NCBI RefSeq assembly: GCF_024347095.1
Contig: NZ_AP024903.1
Span: 2,728,001 to 2,792,000 of the forward strand
DNA: 64,000 nucleotides
Direction: 5' to 3'
DNA from: Vibrio rhizosphaerae
GTDB lineage: Bacteria; Pseudomonadota; Gammaproteobacteria; Enterobacterales; Vibrionaceae
Positions within the stretch are counted from its first letter, which is position 1. Every line of letters starts with the position of its first letter. Shown here piece after piece: positions 11,544-21,046 of the stretch. The translations under genes were made by a program, and so were the position numbers. The notes under the pieces were generated by a model. That model had not been told where the DNA came from, did not search any database, and saw nothing but the letters and a program-made list of their open reading frames with translations.

Positions 11544-12443
11544 GTGAACTGGACCCTTGACCAACTACTCGCCTTTGTGACTGCCGCCGAATTGGGATCT
11601 TTTTCGGCTGCGGCAAGAAAACTGAATAAGGCGCAATCGCGTATTAGCAGTGCCATTGCCAATTTAGAACTGGATTTAGGCTTCGAGTTGTTTGATCGCC
11701 GCTCTAAGTTTCCGGTACTCACATCATTAGGCAACGAGATGCTCCCTGAAGCGCAAGCCGTTCTGAACCAATGCTTACGTTTGGAATCAAGAGCCTTAAC
11801 GGCAGTGAGTCAAGAACCAATTTCGTTACGGATTGCCATTGATGAGGCGCTTCCCTTAGCAACCATCCATACCATGTTTCCGCAACTCGGTGATACCTTT
11901 CCCAACACCCACTTAGTGATCACCAATGGTTCCCGAGATGACATTGCGATGGCCATTGCCAATCACAATGCCGATATTGGTCTCATGATCAGCCACAATC
12001 AATTGCCTGCCAAATTACAATTGCACACGCTTGGCTATTTAAAAAAGGTACTCATTGTCGGTCAACAGCATCCTCTGGCCAAAGAAGAGATTCTGAGTCT
12101 GGTGCAATTACAACAATATCGACAATTCGTCTTATGCAATCGTTCAGGAGAAAATCGCGAACACGCCTTCAGTCCGGATCATTGGGATATCGACAGTTAT
12201 TATTTAATTTGTGAATTGGTCACACAAAATCAAGGATGGGCGATTGTGCCTGAACACATAGCCAGCACGGAATGGTTTTCACAACAACTCAAAATTGCCA
12301 AAAGTGACATATTATCGGACCGCTTTATGGAAGTCGGTATTGTCACACTGATTCAAAGCCCTCGCTCGACGCTAACCGATTGGATCATGGCCCAAATGCG
12401 TCAATTAATGGCAAATAACCCGAGTGAAAAGACAACGCCATAA
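11544..12443 (+). CDS. LysR family transcriptional regulator
   Basis: About 299 residues. The N-terminal winged HTH (LLAFVTAAELGSFSAAARKL, then SRISSAIANLE) is typical LysR; the remainder is a periplasmic-binding-like effector domain. The GTG start is chosen because AGGAG lies 6 bases before it and translation then begins as NWTLDQL, the usual LysR start; ATGs at 11523 and 11538 are in frame. Its likely target is the divergent MATE gene. Effector unknown. Confidence 0.85.
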   Translation: MNWTLDQLLAFVTAAELGSFSAAARKLNKAQSRISSAIANLELDLGFELFDRRSKFPVLTSLGNEMLPEAQAVLNQCLRLESRALTAVSQEPISLRIAIDEALPLATIHTMFPQLGDTFPNTHLVITNGSRDDIAMAIANHNADIGLMISHNQLPAKLQLHTLGYLKKVLIVGQQHPLAKEEILSLVQLQQYRQFVLCNRSGENREHAFSPDHWDIDSYYLICELVTQNQGWAIVPEHIASTEWFSQQLKIAKSDILSDRFMEVGIVTLIQSPRSTLTDWIMAQMRQLMANNPSEKTTP

Positions 12444-12538
12444 CCCGATCATGCTCTGAGTGAACAAGCAGCTCTCTGCACTCAAAGTGTGTGCTATCAA
12501 AGTAGCGATGTCTTGATGCTCAAAATAGCCTCTATCCA

Positions 12539-12575
12539 TAAAAAAGCGTGGCATTCGGATGAAAATACCACGCTT
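12539..12575 (-). terminator. intrinsic terminator of the chemotaxis receptor gene
   Basis: AAGCGTGG pairs with CCACGCTT across a 16-base loop. On the minus strand the stem is followed by a run of six T. It lies 25 bases past the stop codon at 12601. Confidence 0.75.
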
Positions 12576-12600
12576 ATGGAAACCATGTATGAACCGCTGA

Positions 12601-14706
12601 TTACTTCACTTTCAACAAAGACAGAATGGCGGTTAATTCACCGACAGCTCTGGTATTATGACTATTGCTGCTTTCCAATTCACTGACAATGTCTTTCAGT
12701 CTGGCAGAAGATTCATGAATCCCGACCAGACTCCGGTTAATATCCTCAGCCACATTGGATTGCTGTTCAGCAGCAGAAGCAACTTGAATCGTATTATCTG
12801 AAATGCCTGCGACTCTTTGGTTAACAACCCCCAATTTATCGGCATTTTCAACAGAAGAAGTCACCGTTTGCTGGGCATTTTCCTGACTCTTGACGATCAG
12901 TGCGACTGCCGATTGAACATCCTGTTGCAAACCTTTGATCAACTCATCGACTTCTTCTGTCGACTCCTGAGTCCGCGCGGCCAAATTACGCACTTCATCA
13001 GCCACCACAGCAAACCCCCGCCCTTGTTCACCAGCCCGTGCGGCTTCAATGGCTGCATTTAATGCCAATAGATTGGTTTGCTCAGCAATCGCTCGGATGG
13101 TATCCAGAATGGTGTTAATAGAATCACTGCGTTGAGACACTTGCGCCACCTGATTACTGGCATCATTTAACTGATCGGCAAGACTTTCAACCATCTGGCG
13201 GTTCGATTGAACCAGCTCAAAAGATTCGGAGAGGAACTGACTGATTTCCGTGGCAGCTTCACCATTATGCCGTGCCAGATTTGCCACTTCGGTTGCCGAA
13301 CTGGACATTTCTGTTACCGCAGAAACCACTGAATCGATTTGTTCCGCCTGTAGCAGAGTCGACTGATGGGCGGTTGCTGTCGCCTTGGTAAACTCATCAT
13401 TGGTTGTAGCAACCACATCTCGCTGCTGGATGAGACGCGTAATCATATCCTGCAATTTACCCGTAAACTGATTAAACCCTTTGGCTAACAACATCAACTC
13501 TAAATGTTTTTGCTTATCAAGGCGCTGGGTTAGATCTCCGTCTTCAGACGCCAGTTTTTCCATCCGTAAAGCAATACTACGCAGCGGAGATGTCACGGTA
13601 TTGACGACTAAAAAGACTAACACAAGCCCGGTAAGTAAAAGCCCGACCGACAAACTCACAAATAAGGTAATTGAACTGCGGGTTTTATCACTCAGCTGAC
13701 CGGACATTTTGGTCACAGGAGCCAATAATACCGAGGTTGGTACAGAGACATAAATTTTCCAGGCATTGGGAGCCGTGTTAATCGTCATGCTATCGCTGTA
13801 TACCCATTGTTCAGCGCCTTTGGTCAACCCTGATGTTTGATTGGCAAAAGTTAATTTCAGTTTGTTTACGTTTTTACCAATCGCATCGGGCAGTTCGCTG
13901 GAGCCCACAATCAAACCTTTTTCACTGACAATAGTGATTTTACCTTCACCGTTAAATAAATGACGACTCATTTGCTCCAGCTTTTTTTGAATCTCAGACA
14001 AATTAATATCCGCACCCACCATACCGGCAAACTTGCCATCGGCCATGACCGGCGCTGAATATGTTGTCATTAATACCTTTTGCCCACTGGTCAGCTGAAA
14101 TAAATAAGGGTCCGACAGACAGGATTTTTTCGTATCCATCGGACACAAATACCATTCGGAACCCCGAACACCATTTTCATCTTTATCCTGAATATATTTC
14201 AGCTCAGGCTGTCCCGGACTATAAATATAATCCCCGTTATCACCGATTAACCAATAGGTGTCGAGCGTACCGACTGAAGACGTATGATCCCCGGTTCCCA
14301 TTGACGCCTGATCTTTTCCATCGTAACCATTGGGTTCAAATTGTGCGTATAACGCATTCATATTGGGTGAGCTTTTGAGTAACGACAGGGTCATGTCTTT
14401 AACTTGTTGACGCATAAAAGGAGTGCCACCATTGCCCGCTGCCGTATCGGTTAAGACTTTGGCAAAGCTGGAGACGACTGCCGCAGTATCACCAAGATAA
14501 TTTGAGACCTGAGCATGAACTTCACTGGCTGCGGATTCTAATAAAAGTGCGGCTTGATCGTCTTGATATACTCTCAGTTCATTGGCAGAGAAGTCGCTCA
14601 AAGAACGAATCGAGTGAGCGGATAGGTAAGTCAGTATACCAATAAGACAAGCAAAGAAGACGCCGGTAATCACAACCAACTTTATTCTGATACTATATTT
14701 AGACAT
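12601..14706 (-). CDS. methyl-accepting chemotaxis protein with dCache-type sensor
   Basis: 701-residue receptor: membrane segment about 8-30, a periplasmic region of roughly 310 residues resembling a double Cache domain, a second membrane segment about 345-370, a HAMP region, and a signalling domain. The signalling hairpin tip is seen as [20 protein letters not shown] followed by [15 protein letters not shown]. The sensor has EWYLCP and SDPY elements reminiscent of amino-acid dCache sensors, but the spacing of the upstream Arg differs, so the ligand is open. GAGGT precedes the ATG. Single-gene unit; it may sense substrates of the nearby catabolic genes, which is only a positional guess. Confidence 0.93.
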   Translation of the reverse strand: MSKYSIRIKLVVITGVFFACLIGILTYLSAHSIRSLSDFSANELRVYQDDQAALLLESAASEVHAQVSNYLGDTAAVVSSFAKVLTDTAAGNGGTPFMRQQVKDMTLSLLKSSPNMNALYAQFEPNGYDGKDQASMGTGDHTSSVGTLDTYWLIGDNGDYIYSPGQPELKYIQDKDENGVRGSEWYLCPMDTKKSCLSDPYLFQLTSGQKVLMTTYSAPVMADGKFAGMVGADINLSEIQKKLEQMSRHLFNGEGKITIVSEKGLIVGSSELPDAIGKNVNKLKLTFANQTSGLTKGAEQWVYSDSMTINTAPNAWKIYVSVPTSVLLAPVTKMSGQLSDKTRSSITLFVSLSVGLLLTGLVLVFLVVNTVTSPLRSIALRMEKLASEDGDLTQRLDKQKHLELMLLAKGFNQFTGKLQDMITRLIQQRDVVATTNDEFTKATATAHQSTLLQAEQIDSVVSAVTEMSSSATEVANLARHNGEAATEISQFLSESFELVQSNRQMVESLADQLNDASNQVAQVSQRSDSINTILDTIRAIAEQTNLLALNAAIEAARAGEQGRGFAVVADEVRNLAARTQESTEEVDELIKGLQQDVQSAVALIVKSQENAQQTVTSSVENADKLGVVNQRVAGISDNTIQVASAAEQQSNVAEDINRSLVGIHESSARLKDIVSELESSNSHNTRAVGELTAILSLLKVK

Positions 14707-15129
14707 AAAAATACCTCAAGTCATACCGCATATACTTTCTAAACCTGCATTAGTAAGAAAACATACCTTTAAATTTAAGTCGCACCCACAACTGTGTCAG
14801 TCAAAATACCGGATGCCCCTCCATAAAGATTAGTCTTTTTTTATATAAATCACTCGGTCGTTGTTTGTGATAGAGCACTTCTGTTTTTACTTAGAAAAGC
14901 CCCTCAGTGTCCGAGAAATTGCTTGAGCTTAAAGGAATCGCCAATACGGCGCAGATTAAAATGAGATGAGAACAGCCACGTTACGCGGCTCACCACGGAG
15001 GAAGCGATCAACGCGGATCGCTTCATAATAATCACTAGATTTTTATGCTTATCATTAAAATAAAAATACAGTAAAACGAAACACTATCATTCCTTCAATG
15101 GCTTTTCGTTGTATAAAAAGGAACCCGGA
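14707..15129. other. 423-base intergenic region
   Basis: Lies between the chemotaxis receptor start and the end of the catabolic operon. It must hold the receptor promoter, though I see no clear sigma-70 or sigma-28 pair. Its middle holds a 40-codon open frame and a perfect 9-base inverted repeat (15001-15024), both listed separately. The rest is AT-rich with no recognisable feature. Confidence 0.6.
14904..15026 (-). CDS. possible 40-residue ORF or remnant
   Basis: An ATG-to-TGA frame of 40 codons with basic, amphipathic content (begins MKRSALIASS, ends KLKQFLGH). The inverted repeat GAAGCGATC/GATCGCTTC overlaps its first codons. No convincing ribosome site precedes it and I do not recognise the peptide. 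It could be a small protein, a fragment of a lost gene, or chance. It lies 103 bases downstream of the aldehyde dehydrogenase stop on the same strand. Confidence 0.2.
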   Translation of the reverse strand: MKRSALIASSVVSRVTWLFSSHFNLRRIGDSFKLKQFLGH

Positions 15130-16560
15130 TCACGAAATATCACGCAGTACCATTAGTTTCATTTCCGTCATATCTTCGATAGCAAAGCGAACCCCTTCAC
15201 GCCCTAAGCCACTGTCTTTAACCCCACCATAAGGCATATGATCAACCCGCCAAGAAGGCACATCACCAATGACCACACCACCCACATCAAGCACATCCCA
15301 TGCTTTATAGGCTTTATAAATGTCTTTGGTAAAGATGCCCGCTTGTAAGCCAAACACCGAGTGATTGACCTCAGCCAGTGCCGCATCAAAATCACGAAAC
15401 GACGATAAAATCGCAACAGGGCCAAACACCTCCTGACAAGAAACCGACATGGCGGGATCAACGTTTTCCATGAGCGTTGCCGTCAGCATAGCGCCATCTC
15501 GCTGACCACCCGCCAGTACTTTTGCTCCGCCGGTAACCGCTTCTTCAATCCAGGTCTGCAAACGCTGCGCTTCTTTTTCACTAATCATCGGACCAATAAA
15601 GGTGTTCTCATCTAATGGGTCGCCGGAGACCAATGCGCTGACGGCTTCGGTAAGACGCCGCTTCATATCATCATAGATCGCTTCATGTACGATAATGCGC
15701 TGCACGCTGATACAGCTTTGCCCTGATTGATAATAAGCCCCAAAGACAATGCGTTGTACCGCATCGTCCAAGTTAGTGCCTTCATCAACGATACAGGCAG
15801 CGTTGCCTCCCAACTCCAGCACAACCGGCTTTTTACCCGCTTTAGCCTTCAGCGCCCACCCCACATCCGGCGAACCGGTAAAGCTGAGCAATTTCAAACG
15901 CTCGTCTGTGGTGAATAAGTCAGCCCCTTCACGATGACAAGGCAAAATAGAAAAAGCACCTTTTGGCAGCTCGGTCTCGGCCAGAATCTCACCGACAATC
16001 AACGCACTCACCGGGGTTAAGCTGGCAGGTTTGAGAACAAACGGACAACCAGCGGCAATCGCAGGGGCAATTTTATGAGCGGCTAAATTCAGGGGAAAGT
16101 TGAACGGGGAAATAAATGAGCATGGGCCAATCGGAACACGCTTCCACATACCTTGGTAATTCGCAGCACGGGCAGAAATATCCATCGGCATCACTTCGCC
16201 ATAAATCCGTGTGGCTTCTTCCGCCGCGATTTGGAAGGTATCAATCAGCCGGGTCACTTCCCCACGCGAGTCTTTAATCGGTTTCCCGGCTTCAATACAC
16301 AACGCATAGGCCAACTCTTCAAAACGTTCTTTAAAACGCGTAATACAGTGCTGCAAAATCGCCTGACGCTGATAAGCCGGCAGGGCTTTCATTGCGTCTT
16401 TGGCCGCATCTGCAGCAGCAATAGCTTGATCGATGTCAGCCGCACTGGCCATAGCGACCTTGGTCGCAACTTCATGGGAGTACTTATTGTGAACTGACAA
16501 ATCCGTGTTGGCATAAACGGCTTCGTTAGCCAGATAAAATGGGTAACTCGATTTCAGCAT
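15130..16560 (-). CDS. NAD(P)-dependent aldehyde dehydrogenase
   Basis: 476 residues of the ALDH superfamily. The cofactor-domain motif SFTGSPDVG, the general-base region LELGGN and the catalytic Cys in GQSCISVQR are all present, so it should be active. The C-terminal pattern VDHMPYGGVKDSGLGREG resembles lactaldehyde and phosphonoacetaldehyde dehydrogenase-like members rather than betaine aldehyde types. Last gene of the ten-gene operon, 24 bases after the hydratase-decarboxylase gene. It probably oxidises an aldehyde released late in the route; substrate unknown. Confidence 0.9.
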   Translation of the reverse strand: MLKSSYPFYLANEAVYANTDLSVHNKYSHEVATKVAMASAADIDQAIAAADAAKDAMKALPAYQRQAILQHCITRFKERFEELAYALCIEAGKPIKDSRGEVTRLIDTFQIAAEEATRIYGEVMPMDISARAANYQGMWKRVPIGPCSFISPFNFPLNLAAHKIAPAIAAGCPFVLKPASLTPVSALIVGEILAETELPKGAFSILPCHREGADLFTTDERLKLLSFTGSPDVGWALKAKAGKKPVVLELGGNAACIVDEGTNLDDAVQRIVFGAYYQSGQSCISVQRIIVHEAIYDDMKRRLTEAVSALVSGDPLDENTFIGPMISEKEAQRLQTWIEEAVTGGAKVLAGGQRDGAMLTATLMENVDPAMSVSCQEVFGPVAILSSFRDFDAALAEVNHSVFGLQAGIFTKDIYKAYKAWDVLDVGGVVIGDVPSWRVDHMPYGGVKDSGLGREGVRFAIEDMTEMKLMVLRDIS

Positions 16561-16584
16561 GGTCTGTTTCTCTTTTTGATAAGG

Positions 16585-17805
16585 TTAAGCGAGGTCAGGC
16601 GCGTCTAAATCCAACCCCATTTCCTTTAATACGCTGCCTGCCGTACGAAAGGCATCGATCGACGCCGGCACACCACAGTAAATGGCAACTTGCAATAAAA
16701 CTTCGCGAATTTCTGCAACCGTCACACCATTGTTCACGGCACCCCGCACATGTAAGGCTAGCTCATGAGGACGGTTCAACGCTGAGATCATCGCTAAATT
16801 AATCAGACTGCGTTCGCGCTGTTCCAACCCGGTCCGTTGCCAGATATCCCCCCAGCAATATTCAGTGACCAACTGCTGCAGCGGACGTGTAAAGTGAGTC
16901 GCCTGATTGATTGAGTTATCGACGTATTCTGCGCCTAAAACCGCCTTACGGGTGGCAAGGCCTTTATCAAATTTATCTGTCATCACGTTACCTATAACTG
17001 ACTGATATTGAAGCACGACCGTCTGATCGAGCAGATGGAGGAGATAGGTGTGTCCTGAGACCATATCGACAGGTTTGGTCAGAGAACCACTCAGAAAATG
17101 CTGTCCTGCTTTTACTTCACCAAAGAGCGTCAATATGCCTTTTATCATGCATACGACGGACCCCAGCGGCCCGCCCAGAACATTCACGGCAGCGCCGACT
17201 TCGCTGGTACGGTCTGTTTCGAGCAGGCATGGACAACCGGACTGTTCAAGTACCTGAGCATCAAACGGCATCATTGTCCCCACCTGATAAAAACCCGCCG
17301 CCGCATTGTCGGAGACAAAATGGGGGATATCGAACTTCCAGCCCTGAAGACGACAGTCAGCAACTTCAATCGCCGGCGCCATCCACGCAATCGCTGCCAG
17401 AATCTCGTCATCAGAGACATCTTTGCCGGAGAGATCTTTCCCTAACACAAATAGAATTTCAGATTCAATTTTAGGCGCTATCACCTGATCCTGAGTTAAC
17501 GGGCCAGACAGTCGATTGGCAGCAAACAGCGGCGCATAAATCGGGGCTTGTAGGGCAAAACGGTCTAAGGCTGGCTGACTGGACAAAGCGACTTTCCAGC
17601 CGATCAACGCATTCCCCGCTTGTTGGTTCAGCTCAATTACCGCTTTTTGTACTTGGTAACCAAATGCAATATCTTGTTCGGAGAGGGCATCAATCAAGGG
17701 AATCGCCGTACATTCATGACGGGCACGCATCAAAATTTTTGCGATACTCTCTTCGGTGACCGTTCTTGTGTTCAGCGTTTCTGCTGCAATGTTTTTCTCT
17801 GGCAT
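16585..17805 (-). CDS. 2-keto-4-pentenoate hydratase / carboxymuconolactone decarboxylase fusion
   Basis: About 406 residues in two domains. Residues about 1-252 form an MhpD/HpaH-type hydratase (metal-binding IESEI element, EVADCR, GGPLGS). From an internal Met at about 259 the chain is a complete PcaC-like carboxymuconolactone decarboxylase starting MTDKFDKGLATRKAVLG. Both activities belong to late steps of aromatic ring degradation. The join is abrupt: a GTAACG-ATG context lies at the domain border and the +1 frame there ends in TAG, so this may be a recent fusion of two genes or a frameshift. ATG at 17805 preferred over GTG at 17829; neither has a strong ribosome site. Confidence 0.82.
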   Translation of the reverse strand: MPEKNIAAETLNTRTVTEESIAKILMRARHECTAIPLIDALSEQDIAFGYQVQKAVIELNQQAGNALIGWKVALSSQPALDRFALQAPIYAPLFAANRLSGPLTQDQVIAPKIESEILFVLGKDLSGKDVSDDEILAAIAWMAPAIEVADCRLQGWKFDIPHFVSDNAAAGFYQVGTMMPFDAQVLEQSGCPCLLETDRTSEVGAAVNVLGGPLGSVVCMIKGILTLFGEVKAGQHFLSGSLTKPVDMVSGHTYLLHLLDQTVVLQYQSVIGNVMTDKFDKGLATRKAVLGAEYVDNSINQATHFTRPLQQLVTEYCWGDIWQRTGLEQRERSLINLAMISALNRPHELALHVRGAVNNGVTVAEIREVLLQVAIYCGVPASIDAFRTAGSVLKEMGLDLDAPDLA

Positions 17806-17890
17806 AAGGGACTCGCTTCTGCTTCTCACTCACGTCGCGGTAACGACATTCGCTCACCAGTTTTCGCGACTATTGTTCTGGATGAAGCAA

Positions 17891-17928
17891 TCTTTTATGG
17901 ATTAGGCACTCTTCTATGGATTAGGCAC
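17891..17928. repeat. 19-base tandem repeat, two copies
   Basis: Two adjacent 19-base units, TCTTTTATGGATTAGGCAC and TCTTCTATGGATTAGGCAC, differ at one base; the first bases of a third partial unit follow. They sit in the 127-base gap between the monooxygenase stop and the hydratase fusion start, the widest gap in this operon. Confidence 0.85.
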
Positions 17929-17932
17929 GCTT

Positions 17933-19549
17933 TTATTGACCAGGTAATAGTTTGGCGCGCAGCTCATCTAAAACTTCATTGAGACGTCTGGGTGAGGTTA
18001 AGGCTGCGACAAAACGATCAGGACGAATCACCACGATTTTATCCCGTGCCTGACTAAACCAATCGGCCAGACTGTTCTCTAAATCTTCAACGCAACAGCA
18101 ACCCGATGCCGTCAAGCGCTCATCATGGCTCAACCCACTGCGAGAAGGGTTTACTTGTACGTACCGGGTCTGCATCTCATGCCAAAATGCTTGATTCTCA
18201 TCGGACATAAAATCAGTCGGATTGAGACGATAACCGACGATAGAAAACCAATCGCCTAATACGGTATCCAACTTCTCCTTGTGACCTTCCGCCGTTTCAA
18301 CATTTGGCTGAATAAAGAGTTTGCCGACCAGACTGTCTTCATAGATTTCTTCACTTTCGTGATACACAATCCCCTTGGTAATGTGCGCCTTGGGTTTGAA
18401 TTTGAATTCCACCAAGTGTTCACGCAGGCTATCGACCGAATCGGTTGCTTTGAACATCCAGTCACGAATGCCCGCCATAATCGGATTGGTCATGCCTAAT
18501 ACCGCGCCCATGTTGTCTGCCAGACCAACCAGATCCGTTGCATGACCACGCCGCTCATCATCATAGGTTTGCAAAATACCCGGAGAAGCAAAGCCTTTCA
18601 CCACTGCCGCCACTTTCCAGCCGATATTGACCACATCGCGAATTCCGGAGTTCAGGCCCTGACCGGCCCAGGGCGGGGTAATATGGGCAGCATCACCACA
18701 CAAGAGTACCCGCCCTTTGACAAACGTATCCGCCACCCGGGAGTTATGGGTGTAGGCACGAATACGGACAATATCCAAATCATCCACTTTGTCGCCGATG
18801 TGACGACGAATCAGATCGCGAATCACCGCTTCCTGACAAATCTCTTCTTCTTTCTCATGCGGGAACAACATAAATTCCCAGCGGCGATGTTGATAAGGCA
18901 GATAGATACATACGAAAGGTCGCACCGGATCGCCGTGTAAGGCCGTAAACGGCGCATCCAGAGTGTCGTTAGCCGCATCGACCACCACCCATTTTGCCGG
19001 GTGAGTCAGCCCCGTAAAGCCAATATTTAATTGCTTACGAATCTCAGAACGTCCGCCATCGGCAGCAATCACATAATCGGCTTCCAGACAGTATTCTTCG
19101 CCGGATGGATCGGTGACGTTCAACACGACTTTATCGTTGTCGTCTTGGATGCCCGTCATGGAATGCCCCAAGCGTAAATCCACCGAATCGAAGCGCTTCA
19201 AGCCATCCCGTAAAGTCACCTCTAAGAGTTGCTGCATAAACATATTACGCATCGGCCAGCCATACTGAGCAGCTTTCGGTTTCACTTCGGCAAAACAGAC
19301 ACCACGGGCGTTGTAATAGCGCAACGGCACATTACTGATCATGTCTTTGACGGCCATGTCGGCCAGTCCGACACCCTGTAAAACACGCAAAGCTTCATCA
19401 TCCATTCCTACCGCTCTCGGGTAAGGCAGAATCTCTTCTGAGGCTTCAAGCAAAACGGTGTTGATGTTGTACAACCCCATATAATTGGCTAAAGTCACGC
19501 CATTTGGCCCACCGCCAACAATCACAACATCTGCTTTTTGTGTTTTCAT
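17933..19549 (-). CDS. MhpA-like FAD-dependent aromatic hydroxylase
   Basis: 538-residue class A flavoprotein monooxygenase. FAD-binding GGGPNG (12-17), the DG motif in AADGGRSE (about 162-169) and the GD motif in CGDAAHITPPWAGQG (284-298) are all present. The closest familiar relatives are 3-(3-hydroxyphenyl)propionate hydroxylase (MhpA) types, which ortho-hydroxylate phenolic acids before ring cleavage with NADH and O2. It follows the alpha/beta hydrolase gene by 12 bases. Exact substrate cannot be deduced. Confidence 0.88.
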   Translation of the reverse strand: MKTQKADVVIVGGGPNGVTLANYMGLYNINTVLLEASEEILPYPRAVGMDDEALRVLQGVGLADMAVKDMISNVPLRYYNARGVCFAEVKPKAAQYGWPMRNMFMQQLLEVTLRDGLKRFDSVDLRLGHSMTGIQDDNDKVVLNVTDPSGEEYCLEADYVIAADGGRSEIRKQLNIGFTGLTHPAKWVVVDAANDTLDAPFTALHGDPVRPFVCIYLPYQHRRWEFMLFPHEKEEEICQEAVIRDLIRRHIGDKVDDLDIVRIRAYTHNSRVADTFVKGRVLLCGDAAHITPPWAGQGLNSGIRDVVNIGWKVAAVVKGFASPGILQTYDDERRGHATDLVGLADNMGAVLGMTNPIMAGIRDWMFKATDSVDSLREHLVEFKFKPKAHITKGIVYHESEEIYEDSLVGKLFIQPNVETAEGHKEKLDTVLGDWFSIVGYRLNPTDFMSDENQAFWHEMQTRYVQVNPSRSGLSHDERLTASGCCCVEDLENSLADWFSQARDKIVVIRPDRFVAALTSPRRLNEVLDELRAKLLPGQ

Positions 19550-19561
19550 CCCTCAAAACCT

Positions 19562-20404
19562 CTAATCAGTAAGAACTGTTCGTATGAAACGTACCACCGC
19601 CGCATTAAATTTTTCCGGTTGGTCGTCGTGCACATAATGACTGGCATGATCAATTTGAACCGTCTGAACCCAGTCCGTTGACGCCATAATATCCGCCACG
19701 GTCTGACTGGATAAAAAGTCCGAATCCCCCCCTTTAATTAAGAGCGTCGGGCAGGCAATCGCACGAAATGCTGGCCATAAATCAATCGGTTCAATGGTTA
19801 AACGTGCCTCGGCAATGCCTTGTTGATCGTGCTTCCACGTCACTTTTCCGTCCACTTCACGAAACGAATGCGTCAATCGGGCTTGTAACGCCTGTTCGGT
19901 TAAGTGCGGACGCGAACTGGTCCAAAAATCTTGCGCCGCTTGCCAGGAATCAAAACTTAACGGCGTATTGCTCATTTCCCGACGAATGCGTTCAGCCCCG
20001 TCTCCCTGTTTGGAAGAGCCCGGACCAATATCTTCAATCACCATCGCCATGACACGTTCCGGATATAAGCGTGCAAACTCAGCGACGTTCTGACCGCCGA
20101 GTGAATGGCCAATCAAGACAAAACGCTGCAATCCCAAATGATCGACCAAGCGGGTGAGGTCTTGTACATAAGTTTGTGCGTGATAATCCTTGGCCGGCCC
20201 CCAATCACTGTCACCGCGTCCCCGTTGATCCAAGGCGAAGCAGGTAAATCCATCCCCCAGCGCATCAACCAGATCTTGCCAGGTCTGTGCAAAACCGCGC
20301 AGCCCATGCAACATCACCACCGGTACCTTGCCATTGCCCCATTTCAGGTAATGCAGGTTCAGTCCGTCACTGGTAAAAAAATGGCTACTACTGGACATTG
20401 TCAT
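19562..20404 (-). CDS. alpha/beta hydrolase
   Basis: 280 residues from the ATG at 20404, which has GGAGGG 7 bases upstream; a TTG-initiated frame 18 bases earlier is unlikely. Alpha/beta-hydrolase features: HGLRG oxyanion loop (33-37), nucleophile Ser101 in GHSLGG, an acid in GGDSDF and a late His in DHASHYVHDD. In this setting it could be an MhpC-like C-C hydrolase or an ester/lactone hydrolase. Sequence alone does not decide. Confidence 0.85.
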   Translation of the reverse strand: MTMSSSSHFFTSDGLNLHYLKWGNGKVPVVMLHGLRGFAQTWQDLVDALGDGFTCFALDQRGRGDSDWGPAKDYHAQTYVQDLTRLVDHLGLQRFVLIGHSLGGQNVAEFARLYPERVMAMVIEDIGPGSSKQGDGAERIRREMSNTPLSFDSWQAAQDFWTSSRPHLTEQALQARLTHSFREVDGKVTWKHDQQGIAEARLTIEPIDLWPAFRAIACPTLLIKGGDSDFLSSQTVADIMASTDWVQTVQIDHASHYVHDDQPEKFNAAVVRFIRTVLTD

Positions 20405-20431
20405 GCTGAATCCCTCCATCAAAAATGACCG

Positions 20432-21034
20432 CTAAACGAGGCCATCTTCTCCTTTGACATCCTGTGCTGCTAAGCCACCTAAACGTGCATGTAAACGACC
20501 ACGAGTCGCAAATGACCAGATAATCAGGACTTCATCATTGCGCGGTGCATCATTAAAAGACACGGCAATAGAATCATAATGAGAGCGTACATAGAGCGCA
20601 TTTTTATGGGCTAACGGCACATCAATGACAGCACCGGGCGCACCGACTTTACCGGTAGAAGGCACCCAAGACTTCCCGCCACCAACCGCATCACGGACCG
20701 GGTTTGCTGCAGGATTGGTCAAAAACGCATTCCCGTGTTCATACTCGCCAAAAGCTCCCACCAGCACGGCTTTACCATAACTGACGATCTCGTTATCGCC
20801 CGCTAATTCTTGAATACGGCGGCCAAACTCTTTGCCAAGTTCAGGGGAATTTTCAATCAGGACAGATAAATCTTCAGAATAGGTATTCGCCAAGGGGTTA
20901 TGAATTGCTGCTGCAATTACATATTTTTTAACCGGCTCACCGTCGGCCAGTTTCCCTGTCTCATTGGCCAGCGTTTCTTCATAATGGTAGAACCACTTAC
21001 GAATATGGTATGAACAGAAGTTTGCTTCTTTCAT
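20432..21034 (-). CDS. AA_synth (DUF1185) family protein
   Basis: 200 residues resembling the family named 'amino acid synthesis' (PF06684, assigned from memory). Sequences of this family are small cytoplasmic proteins without an established reaction; I recall them beside aromatic or cyclic-compound catabolic genes. No signal peptide or membrane segment. A Gly-rich GGGKSWVPSTGKVGAPG stretch lies in the middle. It follows the VOC gene by 12 bases, so it is probably co-translated and part of the pathway. Confidence 0.7.
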   Translation of the reverse strand: MKEANFCSYHIRKWFYHYEETLANETGKLADGEPVKKYVIAAAIHNPLANTYSEDLSVLIENSPELGKEFGRRIQELAGDNEIVSYGKAVLVGAFGEYEHGNAFLTNPAANPVRDAVGGGKSWVPSTGKVGAPGAVIDVPLAHKNALYVRSHYDSIAVSFNDAPRNDEVLIIWSFATRGRLHARLGGLAAQDVKGEDGLV

Positions 21035-21046
21035 GGTTTAAAATCC

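Noticed and set aside
12489..12686. 65-codon ORF overlapping the end of the chemotaxis receptor gene
   Set aside because: It spans the terminator hairpin and is antisense to the real gene.
15001..15024. Terminator for the catabolic operon
   Set aside because: The 9-base stem lacks an adjacent T-run on either strand; I could not find a clear terminator for this operon.
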